From Symploca sp. SIO2E9 (GTDB lineage: Bacteria > Cyanobacteriota > Cyanobacteriia > Cyanobacteriales > Coleofasciculaceae): 64,000 nt of DNA. A program made the position numbers and the translations under genes. Location: contig JAAHGS010000002.1 of the NCBI GenBank assembly GCA_010692645.1, positions 1-64,000 of the forward strand, read 5' to 3'. Below are positions 35,285-45,281 of this stretch, in pieces; the first letter of the stretch is position 1, and every line of letters begins with the position of its first letter. Under the pieces are notes generated by a model. The model was not told the DNA's origin and made no database searches. It was given only the letters and a program-made list of their open reading frames with translations.

Positions 35285-37117
35285 TCAATTTGCAGTTTGA
35301 TCGTTGAGAGTTGGAGATTGATTACCGAGTGAACTTGCACTGCTCAGAGCAGTTTTTTGAGATTGCCAGGTCTTTTTCAGGGCTTGAGCTTGTTTGTAAA
35401 GAACTCGTTCAGGAGAAATAAAAGAAGCCGTGGCGATGGCGGCGTCAAAACGTCCTTGAGCAGCCAGGGCAGAAGCTGCATCTAAAATTGGAAGGTCTTG
35501 AGCTGTCTCAATTTCGGCTACCCAGTTGGCAATTGCTTCCTGGGCTTGAGGATAGAGTTCCCGCTGTGAACTAATTTGTTTAGCAGTAGCGATCGCTTTG
35601 ATAAAATCCTGTCTCTGAGCAAGCACCCTAGCTGCCTCTAAGAGAGCTTGGTCTTCAAGGATTTGGATTTGCTGATGCCATTTAGTGATTGCACTTTCAG
35701 CTTTAGGGCGTAGGGGTTGACTTAGCTGAATTTGACTGGCGACTTCTACAGCTGCCTTGAGCATTTCCATAGAGCCAACCTCTGCCAATTCTCGGGCTTG
35801 AAGCAATGCCTTTCTATCTTCAATTTGCTGAATTTCCTGCTGCCACTGAGTAATAAGCGTCTGGGCCTTGAGACTCTGGGGACTTTCTGGATCTATTAAA
35901 GTTGCTTGCTCGATTGCCATCTCGAAGCCAGTAAGCTGCTCAAATCCAGCCAAAAATTTGGCTAATTCTATGTGTTGATGAGCTTGCAAATGAGATGACC
36001 ACTTAGCCGCTTGTTGAGAAGCTAGTTGAGCAAGAGGACTTTGGCTAGAAATTTGGGCTGCTACTGCTAGAGCATCGACTAGGGCAGCAAGATTATCCTT
36101 AGAGGCAACTTCACTGGCGCGAGACAGGCGAATCCAGTCTAGTGCTTCCTCATAGAGGGAGGTGTTAACAGGTATTTGCTCGGCAATACTAATCACACTG
36201 GCAAAATCCTGGTTAGCAAAATGTTCCGCAGCAAATTTTAGTAAAGCACGCCCCCACTGCAACTGTTCTGCTTGTGCCTGGGCTTTAACATAGCTTTTAG
36301 GGCTAATTTTCCCAGCTAGGGTGATAGCTTTCTCTAAGTGAGAAAGCTGACCAGATAAAGCTAAATTCTTTGCCTTTTCCAGCTGTTGCCAAGCCTGTTT
36401 TTCAGTGTCTAGCTCTTGCATCAGTTGATCGAAACGCAATGAATTCCAGTATTGCTGGTTTAGTTGGGTGAGTTCTCCAATCAGTCGAGATGCCTGTTGC
36501 CAGTTTTGCCGTTTCAGAGCGTCCTGAAATTGACCAGTAATTAATTTACCCTGCTGCCATTCCCCTTGCCAAGCAGTAATAGAGGCTTGTGCTTGAGAAT
36601 AAAGAGGGTTGGTGACAGGAAGCTGCTGAGCAATTTTTACCGCTGCCGAGAGTTCACCCTGGTTAATTTTTTGCTGGGCGATTTCCATAATTGCCTTTGA
36701 CCATTGCTGGTTGCGGCGCTGTGCCTCCCAGTAAAGGGGATGTTGTTTTGACCAATCCTCAACTAAACTGATTGCTGCCAATAACTGCTGCAATTGCCCT
36801 GAATCAGCAGCCTTCTGAGCGCAGTACAAGCGTTCGCCATCAGCAGATAAGGCAGAGATATTTTGGCAATTGATAGGAGGCGGTAGCTTAGTTAGCCATC
36901 TGATACCTGAGGTCACTCCTCCCCCGAGAAGGGCAAAAAAAATTGACCACAGCAGCCACCACAGCCAGAGACGACTCTGGCGGTATTTTGTTTTCTTAGA
37001 TGGCCCTTCTCCACTCCTGTAGAAATTTTCCGGTGGAACCTCTTTAATGTCCTGACTATTGCTCAAAGTAGAAGTATCTAGAGTAAAAGCATCAGTACCC
37101 TCTAACAGTTGCCTCAA
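35285..37117 (-). CDS. Single-pass membrane protein with long helical repeats
   Basis: 610 residues. A cytosolic N-terminus (about 50 residues) is followed by one transmembrane segment (LWLWWLLWSIFFALLGGGVT), then about 500 residues of helical repeats of 50-60 residues with the recurring pattern A..IA..I...S.LY..AQ..I..W (for example AVKIAQQLPVTNPLYSQAQA and AIATASFISPERVLYKQAQA). The region is Gln/Ala-rich and solvent-exposed. Relatives in cyanobacteria are often labelled chromosome segregation ATPase, but no ATPase motif is present, so I do not use that name. Its flanks carry two near-identical solo element ends. Confidence 0.8.
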   Translation of the reverse strand: MRQLLEGTDAFTLDTSTLSNSQDIKEVPPENFYRSGEGPSKKTKYRQSRLWLWWLLWSIFFALLGGGVTSGIRWLTKLPPPINCQNISALSADGERLYCAQKAADSGQLQQLLAAISLVEDWSKQHPLYWEAQRRNQQWSKAIMEIAQQKINQGELSAAVKIAQQLPVTNPLYSQAQASITAWQGEWQQGKLITGQFQDALKRQNWQQASRLIGELTQLNQQYWNSLRFDQLMQELDTEKQAWQQLEKAKNLALSGQLSHLEKAITLAGKISPKSYVKAQAQAEQLQWGRALLKFAAEHFANQDFASVISIAEQIPVNTSLYEEALDWIRLSRASEVASKDNLAALVDALAVAAQISSQSPLAQLASQQAAKWSSHLQAHQHIELAKFLAGFEQLTGFEMAIEQATLIDPESPQSLKAQTLITQWQQEIQQIEDRKALLQARELAEVGSMEMLKAAVEVASQIQLSQPLRPKAESAITKWHQQIQILEDQALLEAARVLAQRQDFIKAIATAKQISSQRELYPQAQEAIANWVAEIETAQDLPILDAASALAAQGRFDAAIATASFISPERVLYKQAQALKKTWQSQKTALSSASSLGNQSPTLNDQTAN

Positions 37118-37174
37118 TATTTGGGCTTACTGGTTGAGGAGATTTCAGGGACGCCTGGTCATGGAATCGCTGCT

Positions 37175-37207
37175 TTGACCTCTCCTCGCGTCGAAACACG
37201 AGGATTC
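37175..37207 (-). repeat. Solo right-end hairpin of an IS200/IS605-type element
   Basis: Minus strand: GAATCCTCGTG, loop, CGCGAGGAGAGGTCAA. Compared with 34905-34938, two stem positions differ in a way that keeps pairing (GAACG/CACG loop flank). It lies in the leader between two divergent genes. Confidence 0.5.
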
Positions 37208-37387
37208 AAAAGGTACTTGAATCGATGGATTAATTATATAGCCAAAAAATGAAAAGAAGAAGTAGCATCGGAATAAATCCTGATTCAACCAAGATATTAT
37301 CAAGGTTTTAGGCTCTTTTATGGAGATGTCTGTGGTCTAGGGTTCACAATTAAGATTAGCGGTAATTTTTGGAGAGAAGAGGGTGGA

Positions 37388-40300
37388 ATGACCCTTAATC
37401 TGAGAAATTGGTTACTAGAGCGCCACATTGAACTGAGCCAACTAGGAGTCTCAGGAAACCAGTTGGCGGGCATTGCTTTTCGCATTGCCCAAGATATGGA
37501 AGTCAAAAGTTTAACCCCTTTCAATATCAGTGCCTTAACTGATGTTTTGGAGTTGCCTTTTCAAGCTGCACGGCAAGTAGCAAATCCCATTTCCCAGGTT
37601 AGTGTGGGTTTGCTGCGCATTCTTAGTCGAAAAAAGCCCCTCAAGCGCAATGAAGGAACTTGGCTGACTTTTCAAGTTGCTTATCTTAATGCCCTACAAG
37701 AAATTTTAGAACAAGAATCTCAATTGAAAAGAGTCTGGGCAAATCGAGCTGAGGTGCCAACTATTCAAGGTGCAGTTAAGACCCTGAGTAACCCACAACT
37801 ACTGGCTCTACTGAAAACCTTACGACCAGGACGCCTCACTGATAGTCAGGCAGAACAAGCTCTTTCGATTGTAGCTGATTCTTTTTTGGTGCAGCAGATC
37901 AATAATCTGGCAAAAGCCTGGTTTATTGCTAATGGCGCTGAAGAAACTGAAGCTCAATTGCTTACACAGCGCTTGAGTCATGGACTATCAGGTCATCTGC
38001 TCACTGTAATTGCTGAAAACCCTCTGCCCCTAGCACAGTTGCAAAAGTTTGTGCGCCTAGGCAATTTGAGCAGTTTGCCAGATACGGCTACTCCCGAGCA
38101 GTCTCAAGAAAACTCTGAGTTTGCCAAAGCTGGACTACCGAGCAACCTCAATCGGGAATATTACCGAGCCAGGCTGTTAGAATCTTTAAGTGAACCCTTA
38201 CTAGGAGAACTTTTTTCTCTCCAAGATTTATATGTCCCCCTCAAGGGAGTTGAGGTACACATTGAAGCTGGGAAAGTTTTAGAGCCAAGCAATGCTTTAG
38301 GCCCAGTAGGTTCACAAATACCTGCCAACCAACACTATTCTAATGCTGAAGAGTTCGGTGTCGGTGGTTTAGATAAGGTGAGACTCAAGGATAATGCCCA
38401 AGCCTCGGCTTCGTTGCCTCTACAAGCTTCATCCCCTGAAGCAGTGGATTTGATCAGATGGGCAATGTCTCAGTTAGAAGATAGGATCAGTATTGCCGTG
38501 ATTGAAGCTGATCCTGGTGGCGGCAAGACTAGTTTCTGCCAGATTTGGGCTTCCCAAATCGCCAGGGAGGTTTATCCCAAGTGGATGCCAGTACTGATTA
38601 GACTTCGAGATCTCAGCTTAGGTCAAACCTTAGAGCAGAGTTTAGACACCGCTTTACCGATCGGGCGTTTTAGCGATCGCGATGGTTGGCTCTCACCAGT
38701 ATATCCTCCTTGCTTACTGATCCTTGATGGTCTTGATGAGCTTGCCCACTCTCCGAGAAAGTCAAGCCACCTAAGGGCTTTTCTCAATCAGGTGATACGA
38801 TTTCATCAGCAGCACCTTGATGAGAGTGGTTTACCTCGCCACAAGCTCATGCTCACTAGTCCCTCAACCACGCTAGATTGTGTAATTGGCAATTACTGGC
38901 AGAGTAGTAGCTTACGCTCCCCTGTCCCACTGCGGCGCATGGCGATACAACCGTTTGCTCAAGATGAATTCCGACAATGGTTTCAACAATGGGCAAAACT
39001 AGGGTCACGTTCCATTGCTCAGGCATATTTTAACTTTTTGAAACACGGCAAGGTTTTTCAAAAGCAACCTGCTGCCAAGGAACTGGCAAATCTGGTCAAG
39101 CGTCCTCTCATGCTTTACCTGTTGGGTATTTTACATCGAGATGCTCTGGTTGATGAGAGTATTTTTCAGATGAACTCTTCTCAAGTGAATTTTGAAATTT
39201 ACGAGCGCATTTGTCGATGGCTTTTAGGCGAGACTGCTGGTAACAGCAGCTCAACACCAGAGTTGCTTAGGGAAGGTCTTGCCCATGCTAGCCGCTCTTC
39301 CGAAGCAATTGCTAATCTTCTTCAGGGGCGTCATCCTCAATACCTGCGCCACCAAATGCAAGTAGCGGCTTTGACTATTCTGCAAACTGGTCAATATCAA
39401 GTGCCTCAAGCCGAGATCGAAAAACAGCTTTTTGGTGAGTCTATAACTGATGTTTCTAGAGGACTGCTGCCAGCGTTGTTCTTTGACTCTGGTTCACCTA
39501 AAGGGTTGAAAAATGATCGGTTGAAACTTGAAAATTATAACCTATATTCTGGAAATACCTCCAGTGAAAAGCCTGTAACTATTTCTTTTCCAAGTCCTAT
39601 GATTGAGTTTTCTCACCCTAACCTAGGTGAATACTTGGGAGCCCAAGAAATTGCTGTTCAGTTGATGAAACTTACCCAAGAAATTCAAGACCAGTATGGT
39701 GAAATTACTTATGTTATTAACGACCAACTCAAAGTAGCAAAGCATCTTTATGCTTTGCTGGGCTATGGTCTATTATCTAACCATGTGGAAGAGCTAGTAA
39801 TTGAAAGTCTCCGCAGGGAAGAAAAGCGCAATGCCAAGGCTTTTTCTTTTCGGGTTTTGTTTCAACGCCTCTATCGTTTCTATCGAGCTTACTGTCGGGG
39901 GCGTTGGCTCGATGAGGGCATTGCTCATCAAACTCATTCCCAGCTACAGGCACTCCACAATTCTTTAAATGTACTGCAAATTGATGCGGCTGTCGGCATT
40001 AATGTCTTCTTGTTACTTTGTTCAGGAGCACAAGCAGCGGAAATTACCTTTTGGCCCTGTGGTAATCCAGACATTCCCTCAGAGTTTGATGCCGAACAGT
40101 TATTAAGTTTTATTGGTCGCACAACAGCAATTTCAACTACTGCTTTTTGGCAGAGAGTACGACATAGCTTGGCTCAATTACAACTGGTAGGAGCTTGTCT
40201 CAACCGCGCCATGCTTGCTGAGGCGAATCTCTCGAAAGCTAATTTATCTGCTGCTGAGTTAATTGGACTAAACTTGGCTCGGGCAAATCTTCAAAATGCT

Positions 40301-40777
40301 GATTTGTCTTGGTCAAGTTTGGCTAGTACTAATCTAGCCGATGCTAACCTTTCAGGAGCAAGTTTAGAAGGAGCAGATTTGTCTGGTGCTAATCTTAAAA
40401 GGGCAACTCTGACTAAGGCAAATCTCTGTAATGCCTGTCTGTTTAAAACCCAGTTAGATCCAGAACATAGGGAGTTTGCCAAAAGCAGCGGGGCAATATT
40501 TTCCCTAGAGGAATTTCAGGCTTACAAGCACTCTTTAGTTCCCAAACTTGCCTCTAGTGAAGAGGATGAACTCTCTGGGAAAGAGACAACTATCTTGATT
40601 GAGAGTGCAGAAGGGGAACCAATATTACCAGATGCTATGGTTGGTAACTGGCGAGATGAACACAGCCACCCTACAGAACTAATTAAAAATCATCTTCAAG
40701 AACAGATGATCTCTTCTGAGGATGAGGATGATGAGGATGCCTATGCAGATACAGTAATTATACCTCCACAGGCTTAG
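37388..40777 (+). CDS. STAND-type NTPase with C-terminal pentapeptide repeats
   Basis: 1129 residues. The N-terminal 270 residues are a helical region of unknown role (ERHIELSQLGVSGNQLAGIA). The NTPase has Walker A IEADPGGGKTSFCQ near 380 and Walker B CLLILDGLDELAH near 448, like NACHT/STAND proteins, then a helical winged region to about 800. Residues about 935-1010 are pentapeptide repeats (AxLxx: ANLSKANLSAAELIGLNLAR). The acidic C-terminus (EDEDDEDAYADT) is disordered. STAND proteins are signal switches, some antiviral; there is no toxic effector domain here, so a regulatory or scaffold role is equally possible. AGAGGG precedes ATG 37388. Confidence 0.85.
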   Translation: MTLNLRNWLLERHIELSQLGVSGNQLAGIAFRIAQDMEVKSLTPFNISALTDVLELPFQAARQVANPISQVSVGLLRILSRKKPLKRNEGTWLTFQVAYLNALQEILEQESQLKRVWANRAEVPTIQGAVKTLSNPQLLALLKTLRPGRLTDSQAEQALSIVADSFLVQQINNLAKAWFIANGAEETEAQLLTQRLSHGLSGHLLTVIAENPLPLAQLQKFVRLGNLSSLPDTATPEQSQENSEFAKAGLPSNLNREYYRARLLESLSEPLLGELFSLQDLYVPLKGVEVHIEAGKVLEPSNALGPVGSQIPANQHYSNAEEFGVGGLDKVRLKDNAQASASLPLQASSPEAVDLIRWAMSQLEDRISIAVIEADPGGGKTSFCQIWASQIAREVYPKWMPVLIRLRDLSLGQTLEQSLDTALPIGRFSDRDGWLSPVYPPCLLILDGLDELAHSPRKSSHLRAFLNQVIRFHQQHLDESGLPRHKLMLTSPSTTLDCVIGNYWQSSSLRSPVPLRRMAIQPFAQDEFRQWFQQWAKLGSRSIAQAYFNFLKHGKVFQKQPAAKELANLVKRPLMLYLLGILHRDALVDESIFQMNSSQVNFEIYERICRWLLGETAGNSSSTPELLREGLAHASRSSEAIANLLQGRHPQYLRHQMQVAALTILQTGQYQVPQAEIEKQLFGESITDVSRGLLPALFFDSGSPKGLKNDRLKLENYNLYSGNTSSEKPVTISFPSPMIEFSHPNLGEYLGAQEIAVQLMKLTQEIQDQYGEITYVINDQLKVAKHLYALLGYGLLSNHVEELVIESLRREEKRNAKAFSFRVLFQRLYRFYRAYCRGRWLDEGIAHQTHSQLQALHNSLNVLQIDAAVGINVFLLLCSGAQAAEITFWPCGNPDIPSEFDAEQLLSFIGRTTAISTTAFWQRVRHSLAQLQLVGACLNRAMLAEANLSKANLSAAELIGLNLARANLQNADLSWSSLASTNLADANLSGASLEGADLSGANLKRATLTKANLCNACLFKTQLDPEHREFAKSSGAIFSLEEFQAYKHSLVPKLASSEEDELSGKETTILIESAEGEPILPDAMVGNWRDEHSHPTELIKNHLQEQMISSEDEDDEDAYADTVIIPPQA

Positions 40778-40807
40778 TGATAACTTGCCAAGTTGTGTTT
40801 ACAATCC

Positions 40808-41260
40808 CTACTCCCTATTGCCTACTGAGTTGCGGTAACCGTAGAAGTCAATGCTATATTCAGTAATCTGCACACCAGTTTCTTGTTCAATTTGTTTGAG
40901 CAAATCTTTAGGCAGTTCTACGTAAACATCGATAATCTGGTTGGTATCTAAACAGTTGACATGGCTGTGAGCATCACTAATATTACCGTAGAGTCGTCCA
41001 TCACAGCGCTCGATACATTCGATAATGCCTTGACTCGATAAGGCCTCTAAATTCTGATAAACGGAAGTATGACCAATCTCTTTGCCTTGCTGGTTTAAAC
41101 GGTCATAAATTTCTCGTGCTGAGAGGTGCTCTTTATCTTGCCAAAGCAATTCCAGAATGAAGCGACGCTGACGGCTAAGACGCATTCCTATAGCCTGACA
41201 GCGATTGAGGGCGTCTTCAAGTGAGCGAATTGGTTTGAGAGCTGCCGCTTCATTGTGCAT
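40808..41260 (-). CDS. Fur-family metalloregulator
   Basis: 150 residues. Winged helix: RCQAIGMRLSRQRRFILELL, HLSAREIYDRLNQQGKEIGH, TSVYQNLEALSSQGIIECIE. The metal site segment is AHSHVNCLDTNQIIDV; the second CxxC structural zinc pair of many Fur proteins is absent. It resembles the cyanobacterial FurC/PerR group, from memory and not tested. The last residues SVGNRE and the stop are encoded by an intergenic heptamer-type repeat. A perfect palindrome 50 bases upstream may be its own operator. Confidence 0.85.
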   Translation of the reverse strand: MHNEAAALKPIRSLEDALNRCQAIGMRLSRQRRFILELLWQDKEHLSAREIYDRLNQQGKEIGHTSVYQNLEALSSQGIIECIERCDGRLYGNISDAHSHVNCLDTNQIIDVYVELPKDLLKQIEQETGVQITEYSIDFYGYRNSVGNRE

Positions 41261-41631
41261 AGTTAATGTTCTTAGACTAAATTTAAGAGATTTTCAAAGT
41301 GATTTTTGGTAATCTATAGATTATAAGCTGGTTAAGATGTTCGTATTTTCCGCTACGCTTAAGCAGCCTGTTTTCGGCTGCTCTCAACGGAGTTATGGTT
41401 GTGATCTGACCAACACTCTGCTTCTGATTCTAGAAACGACTGTGAAGCCCTGAAAAGAGAGCTTCTGTGGGAGAACTTGGAACTAATAAGTCAAACTCAT
41501 TACAAGTTTAACTTAGATCCTCGATTTATGTCTACCTAGGGCTTGCTGTATGAGTGTGAAAGCTATACCATACAGGGATTTCAAGGATTTTTTTACCAAA
41601 CAAGTACATCGATTATTCTGTATCCATACTC
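41261..41631. other. Intergenic region between the Fur-family gene and the repeat protein gene
   Basis: Contains the palindrome listed separately and a hairpin AGCAGCC-TGTTTTC-GGCTGCT near 41366-41386. No gene seen. Confidence 0.45.
41310..41323. promoter_or_regulatory. Candidate operator palindrome upstream of the Fur-family gene
   Basis: TAATCTATAGATTA is a perfect 14-bp palindrome 50 bases before ATG 41260, in the position of a promoter operator. It is AT-rich like Fur/PerR boxes, but does not match a fixed consensus I can quote. Confidence 0.4.
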
Positions 41632-44600
41632 CTAGGGAATTGTCAGGTCAACCTTGAAGGTTACATCGTTAAAGTCATTGTCACCGCCACCGAACAAATC
41701 TTCAACACCAAAAGTATTGTCCCCAAGCATAGCAAAGTGATCGACTTGATCAGGGTTGGCATCCTCGAAAGCAAAGTAGGCATTAGAACCTTCATCCTCT
41801 AAATTCTCTGGATTAGTTTTGAGAAAATCGCTGATGCTGCCATTGACAATGACGAATGGTGCTAAAATCTCCCCTCCTTGCAGCTGAGTGACTATATTGG
41901 CAGTGCCTTGGTTTTCCACAGAGAGTTCAACTTCTATACTCTGCCGGATAGCAATTTCTGCATAACCTTGAGCTTCAGGGTTAACTAGTTGACCAGTTAA
42001 TTCATCAAGGATTGTACCTTGCTCATTTTGAACCACATAAAAGCTAATCCTATTGTTAAACTCAGCCTCCCGGTTCACTGTAAAGCTAGCAGAAACCTCC
42101 CCCTCAAAAGAACGTAAATCTAGCAATTCTCCTTGACTGATTATTTGAAGTTCTGCCCCCGGTGTCGGGCTTGTGCCTACCGACTCAAGGTTTATTACAA
42201 CATCGTCGAAGGAAGCATCACCCCCATCTGGCTGCTCCTCCCAATTGAGGGTAAAACTAGTACTGGTAGAATTAGAAACCTGTAGATTGGTTGAAGTGGA
42301 GAAGATCACATTATCAGGCGTCTCTCCAGCAGCCACTTGGCTGAGTACTTGGTCTGTAGTACCTTGTGAGACTAAGTAAAATCCTAGGCGATCGCTAGAT
42401 GTAAACTCTAAGAGGCGAGAATTTTGTGCAAAACCATTGGGAGGGTTAGATAGGACTGAACTAATGATTTGCGCCCGACTTAGGGCAGCTTGCAAATAGC
42501 CAGGTTCGCCAGGGGCAATTCCGTCGATAGTGCCTTGGTCATCATCAACCAAAAATACCCCCATTTCACTGTTAAAACTAGGGCTACTATTGATATCAAC
42601 ACTAAATTTGAGTTTGACTGAGGAACTGATTTCCTCAAATGCAAAAATACCAGCAGTGTCTACATTTCGGAACTCAGCAATTAAGTTTTCTCCGATAGTA
42701 AAATTAAAACTCCTGCTGGTAATTAGTTCACCGTTAGCTGTGACGTCGAAACCGAAACTATCGCTACTGGCGTCGCTGTCGCCATCGGCATAAGTCAGCA
42801 AACCATTGTTAATGTCGGCTTGGGTGAAAGTAGAATTAATTTCTACAGCAACACCATTGAGAAAGAGAATACCTTCATCAGGTAAATCAGTCAGGGTGTA
42901 GATAATTTGTTCTGCAGAAGTATCTCCACTACTAACCACAAGAAATTGGTTACTGATTACTTCGGTTTCCCCTTCATCGAGATTGATAGCAATAGTTTGA
43001 ATTTGCTTGTTGGCGGTGATGGTACCTGCCCCTTCAATGGTGCCACCAGTTACCTCGAAGAACTCGACATTAATGTTCTCATTGACGGTGAGAGTTCCCC
43101 CCACCAAGCGAACAGAACCTGCTCCAGTGAAAGTTGTTCCTGTGTCCAGGATGTGAGTTCCCTCAGCAAACTCAACTGTAGCGTCTTCATCAAGGTCAAA
43201 AGAGCCACTAATTTCACTATCGCCCTCCAGTTTAAGCTTGTTTTTGACTTTGACTTTACTTTGACTTTTGAACTTACTCTTAATCGTGACTTCCTCATCA
43301 ATATTGAGTTCGCCGCTAACTAAGTCAACTGTACCCAAGCCCAGGAAATCACTACCAGCAGCAAAAGTATGTGTCAGACCAATTAACTCTAAGCTAGCCT
43401 CTTCATCAAGGTCAAAGGAACCACTAATTTCACTATCGCCCTCCAGCTTAAGCTTGTTTTTGACTTTGACTTTACTTTGACTTTTGAACTTACTCTTAAT
43501 ACTGACTTCCTCATCAATATTGAGTTCGCCGCTAACTAAGTCAACTGTACCCAAGCCCAGGAAATCACTACCAGCAGCAAAAGTATGTGTCAGACCAATT
43601 AACTCTAAGCTAGCCTCTTCATCAAGGTCAAAGGAACCACTAATTTCACTATCGCCCTCCAGCTTAAGCTTGTTTTTGACTTTGACTTTACTTTGACTTT
43701 TGAACTTACTCTTAATACTGACTTCCTCATCAATATTGAGTTCGCCGCTAACTAAGTCAACTGTACCCAAGCCCAGGAAATCACTACCAGCAGCAAAAGT
43801 ATGTGTCAGACCAATTAACTCTAAGCTAGCCTCTTCATCAAGGTCAAAAGAGCCACTAATTTCACTATCGCCCTCCAGTTTAAGCTTGTTTTTGACTTTG
43901 ACGTTGCTCTGACTTTTGAACTTACTCTTAATACTGACTTCCTCATCAATATTGAGTTCGCCGCTAACTAAGTCAACTGTACCCAAGCCCAGGAAATCAC
44001 TATCAGCAGCAAAAGTATGTGTCAGACCAATTAACTCTAAGCTAGCCTCTTCATCAAGGTCAAAAGAACCACTAATTTCACTATCGCCCTCCAGTTTAAG
44101 CTTGTTTTTGACTTTGACGTTGCTCTGACTTTTGAACTTACTCTTAATACTGACTTCCTCATCAATATTGAGTTCGCCGCTAACTAGGTCAACTGTACCC
44201 AAGCCCAGGAAATCACTACCAGCAGCAAAAGTATGTGTCAGACCAATTAACTCTAAACTAGCGTCTTCATCAAGGTCAAAAGAGCCACGGATTTCACTAT
44301 CACCAGTCAGATTTAACTTCTTGCCAGTTTTAATCTTGACTTCGCTCTTATTAATAAATTTGGTGTTAATAGTAAGGTCTTCATCGACATTAAAAATGCC
44401 GCTTTCCAGTTCAATTAAGCCTAATCCTTGAAAGCTGGTACCGCTGCCGAAAGCTTGGGTTTGACCACTAAACTTTACGCTGGAATTTTCTTCAATAGTA
44501 AAATTACCACTCCAGGTTGTGTTTCCCGTGCCAGTAAGTGTACCTGCGGTGAGATTCAAGGAAACCACTGTGATATCTACATCTGTGGTGACATTGACAT

Positions 44601-44712
44601 TGGTATTAATAATTACCTCATCTGATACACTGGGAACTACATTAATATCCCAATTTGCTGCATCGTTCCAGGATATACCATCACCAGATCCAGTCCAAGT
44701 AACAAGAGCCAT
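41632..44712 (-). CDS. Large repeat surface protein with cadherin-like and DUF4114 domains
   Basis: 1026 residues. It begins ALVTWTGSGDGISWNDAANW, a start often seen in secreted cyanobacterial adhesin-like proteins, with no classical signal peptide, so type I secretion is plausible. Beta-solenoid-like repeats cover residues 79-580: a diverged unit, five nearly identical 72-residue units (ASLELIGLTHTFAAGSDF... FDLDEE) at 151-510, and a diverged last one. Then a cadherin-like domain (LPDEGILFLNGVAVEINSTF, ADGDSDASSDSFGFDV), and two DUF4114 domains (NSEMGVFLVDDDQGTIDGIA; HFAMLGDNTFGVEDLFGGGD, NDFNDVTF). AGGAG precedes ATG 44712. Likely extracellular matrix or adhesion. Confidence 0.85.
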   Translation of the reverse strand: MALVTWTGSGDGISWNDAANWDINVVPSVSDEVIINTNVNVTTDVDITVVSLNLTAGTLTGTGNTTWSGNFTIEENSSVKFSGQTQAFGSGTSFQGLGLIELESGIFNVDEDLTINTKFINKSEVKIKTGKKLNLTGDSEIRGSFDLDEDASLELIGLTHTFAAGSDFLGLGTVDLVSGELNIDEEVSIKSKFKSQSNVKVKNKLKLEGDSEISGSFDLDEEASLELIGLTHTFAADSDFLGLGTVDLVSGELNIDEEVSIKSKFKSQSNVKVKNKLKLEGDSEISGSFDLDEEASLELIGLTHTFAAGSDFLGLGTVDLVSGELNIDEEVSIKSKFKSQSKVKVKNKLKLEGDSEISGSFDLDEEASLELIGLTHTFAAGSDFLGLGTVDLVSGELNIDEEVSIKSKFKSQSKVKVKNKLKLEGDSEISGSFDLDEEASLELIGLTHTFAAGSDFLGLGTVDLVSGELNIDEEVTIKSKFKSQSKVKVKNKLKLEGDSEISGSFDLDEDATVEFAEGTHILDTGTTFTGAGSVRLVGGTLTVNENINVEFFEVTGGTIEGAGTITANKQIQTIAINLDEGETEVISNQFLVVSSGDTSAEQIIYTLTDLPDEGILFLNGVAVEINSTFTQADINNGLLTYADGDSDASSDSFGFDVTANGELITSRSFNFTIGENLIAEFRNVDTAGIFAFEEISSSVKLKFSVDINSSPSFNSEMGVFLVDDDQGTIDGIAPGEPGYLQAALSRAQIISSVLSNPPNGFAQNSRLLEFTSSDRLGFYLVSQGTTDQVLSQVAAGETPDNVIFSTSTNLQVSNSTSTSFTLNWEEQPDGGDASFDDVVINLESVGTSPTPGAELQIISQGELLDLRSFEGEVSASFTVNREAEFNNRISFYVVQNEQGTILDELTGQLVNPEAQGYAEIAIRQSIEVELSVENQGTANIVTQLQGGEILAPFVIVNGSISDFLKTNPENLEDEGSNAYFAFEDANPDQVDHFAMLGDNTFGVEDLFGGGDNDFNDVTFKVDLTIP
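43183..44262. repeat. Five tandem 216-bp coding repeats
   Basis: Each unit is 216 bp (72 codons). Units differ at only a few positions, for example Asn/Lys in KSQSN/KVKVK and Gly/Asp in FAAGSD/FAADSD. Such DNA identity implies recent expansion or gene conversion. Confidence 0.95.
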
Positions 44713-45281
44713 TTTTTCTCCTCAGTCACAAAAAATAACGGGATGCAACCTGGCACGCACAAAGATTTTATTAATTCATAAATGCACAGTTAAATATCAG
44801 CAAATTCTAGAGACCATAATTAATTTGCCGATATTTTCTTTCGTCTAAATCAGATCTTAATTAGTTCACAGCTTCAGAAGCTATAAACTGTGAACTATTA
44901 AAATTCAGATATTTTTTTCTCTAAATTGAAGTATTCGCTAAAAAATCTGTCATACAAATCAAAAAAAAATGTTTATATGTGATATAATAGTAATTTTGAA
45001 TCAATTAAAATTACTGTGTAAAGTTTTGATTAAATTTTTCCTAATCAAAAGAAATCAAAAAAATCTACAAATCAATCTTATAAATATAATTTTGAAAAAA
45101 ATATTGAGGGATCATCTATAAAGTAGAGTTTAAAATAGTCTTTTATAGTTAACTACCATGAACTTTTCCTTGTTGATTGTTCCGAAGGGAAAGTATTTCA
45201 CAACTACCGAATACTAAGCTAATGAACTATGAACCATGAACACTCCTGCCCCGTACTTCTAATCGTGGCAGGAGCTTCAAG
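44713..45281. other. AT-rich intergenic region
   Basis: 569 bases, strongly AT-rich in the middle. It has an inverted repeat GTTCACAG (44864) / CTGTGAAC (44888) enclosing a small GCTTC-A-GAAGC stem, and a stem CTCCTGCC / GGCAGGAG at about 45243-45272 just after the end of the MerA-like gene, likely its terminator. No gene seen. Confidence 0.5.

Noticed and set aside
35285-37117. Chromosome segregation ATPase label
   Set aside because: No Walker motifs; only one membrane segment and helical repeats are seen.
43268-44431. Series of similar 70-codon plus-strand frames every 216 bases
   Set aside because: Shadows of the 216-bp repeats of the minus-strand surface protein.
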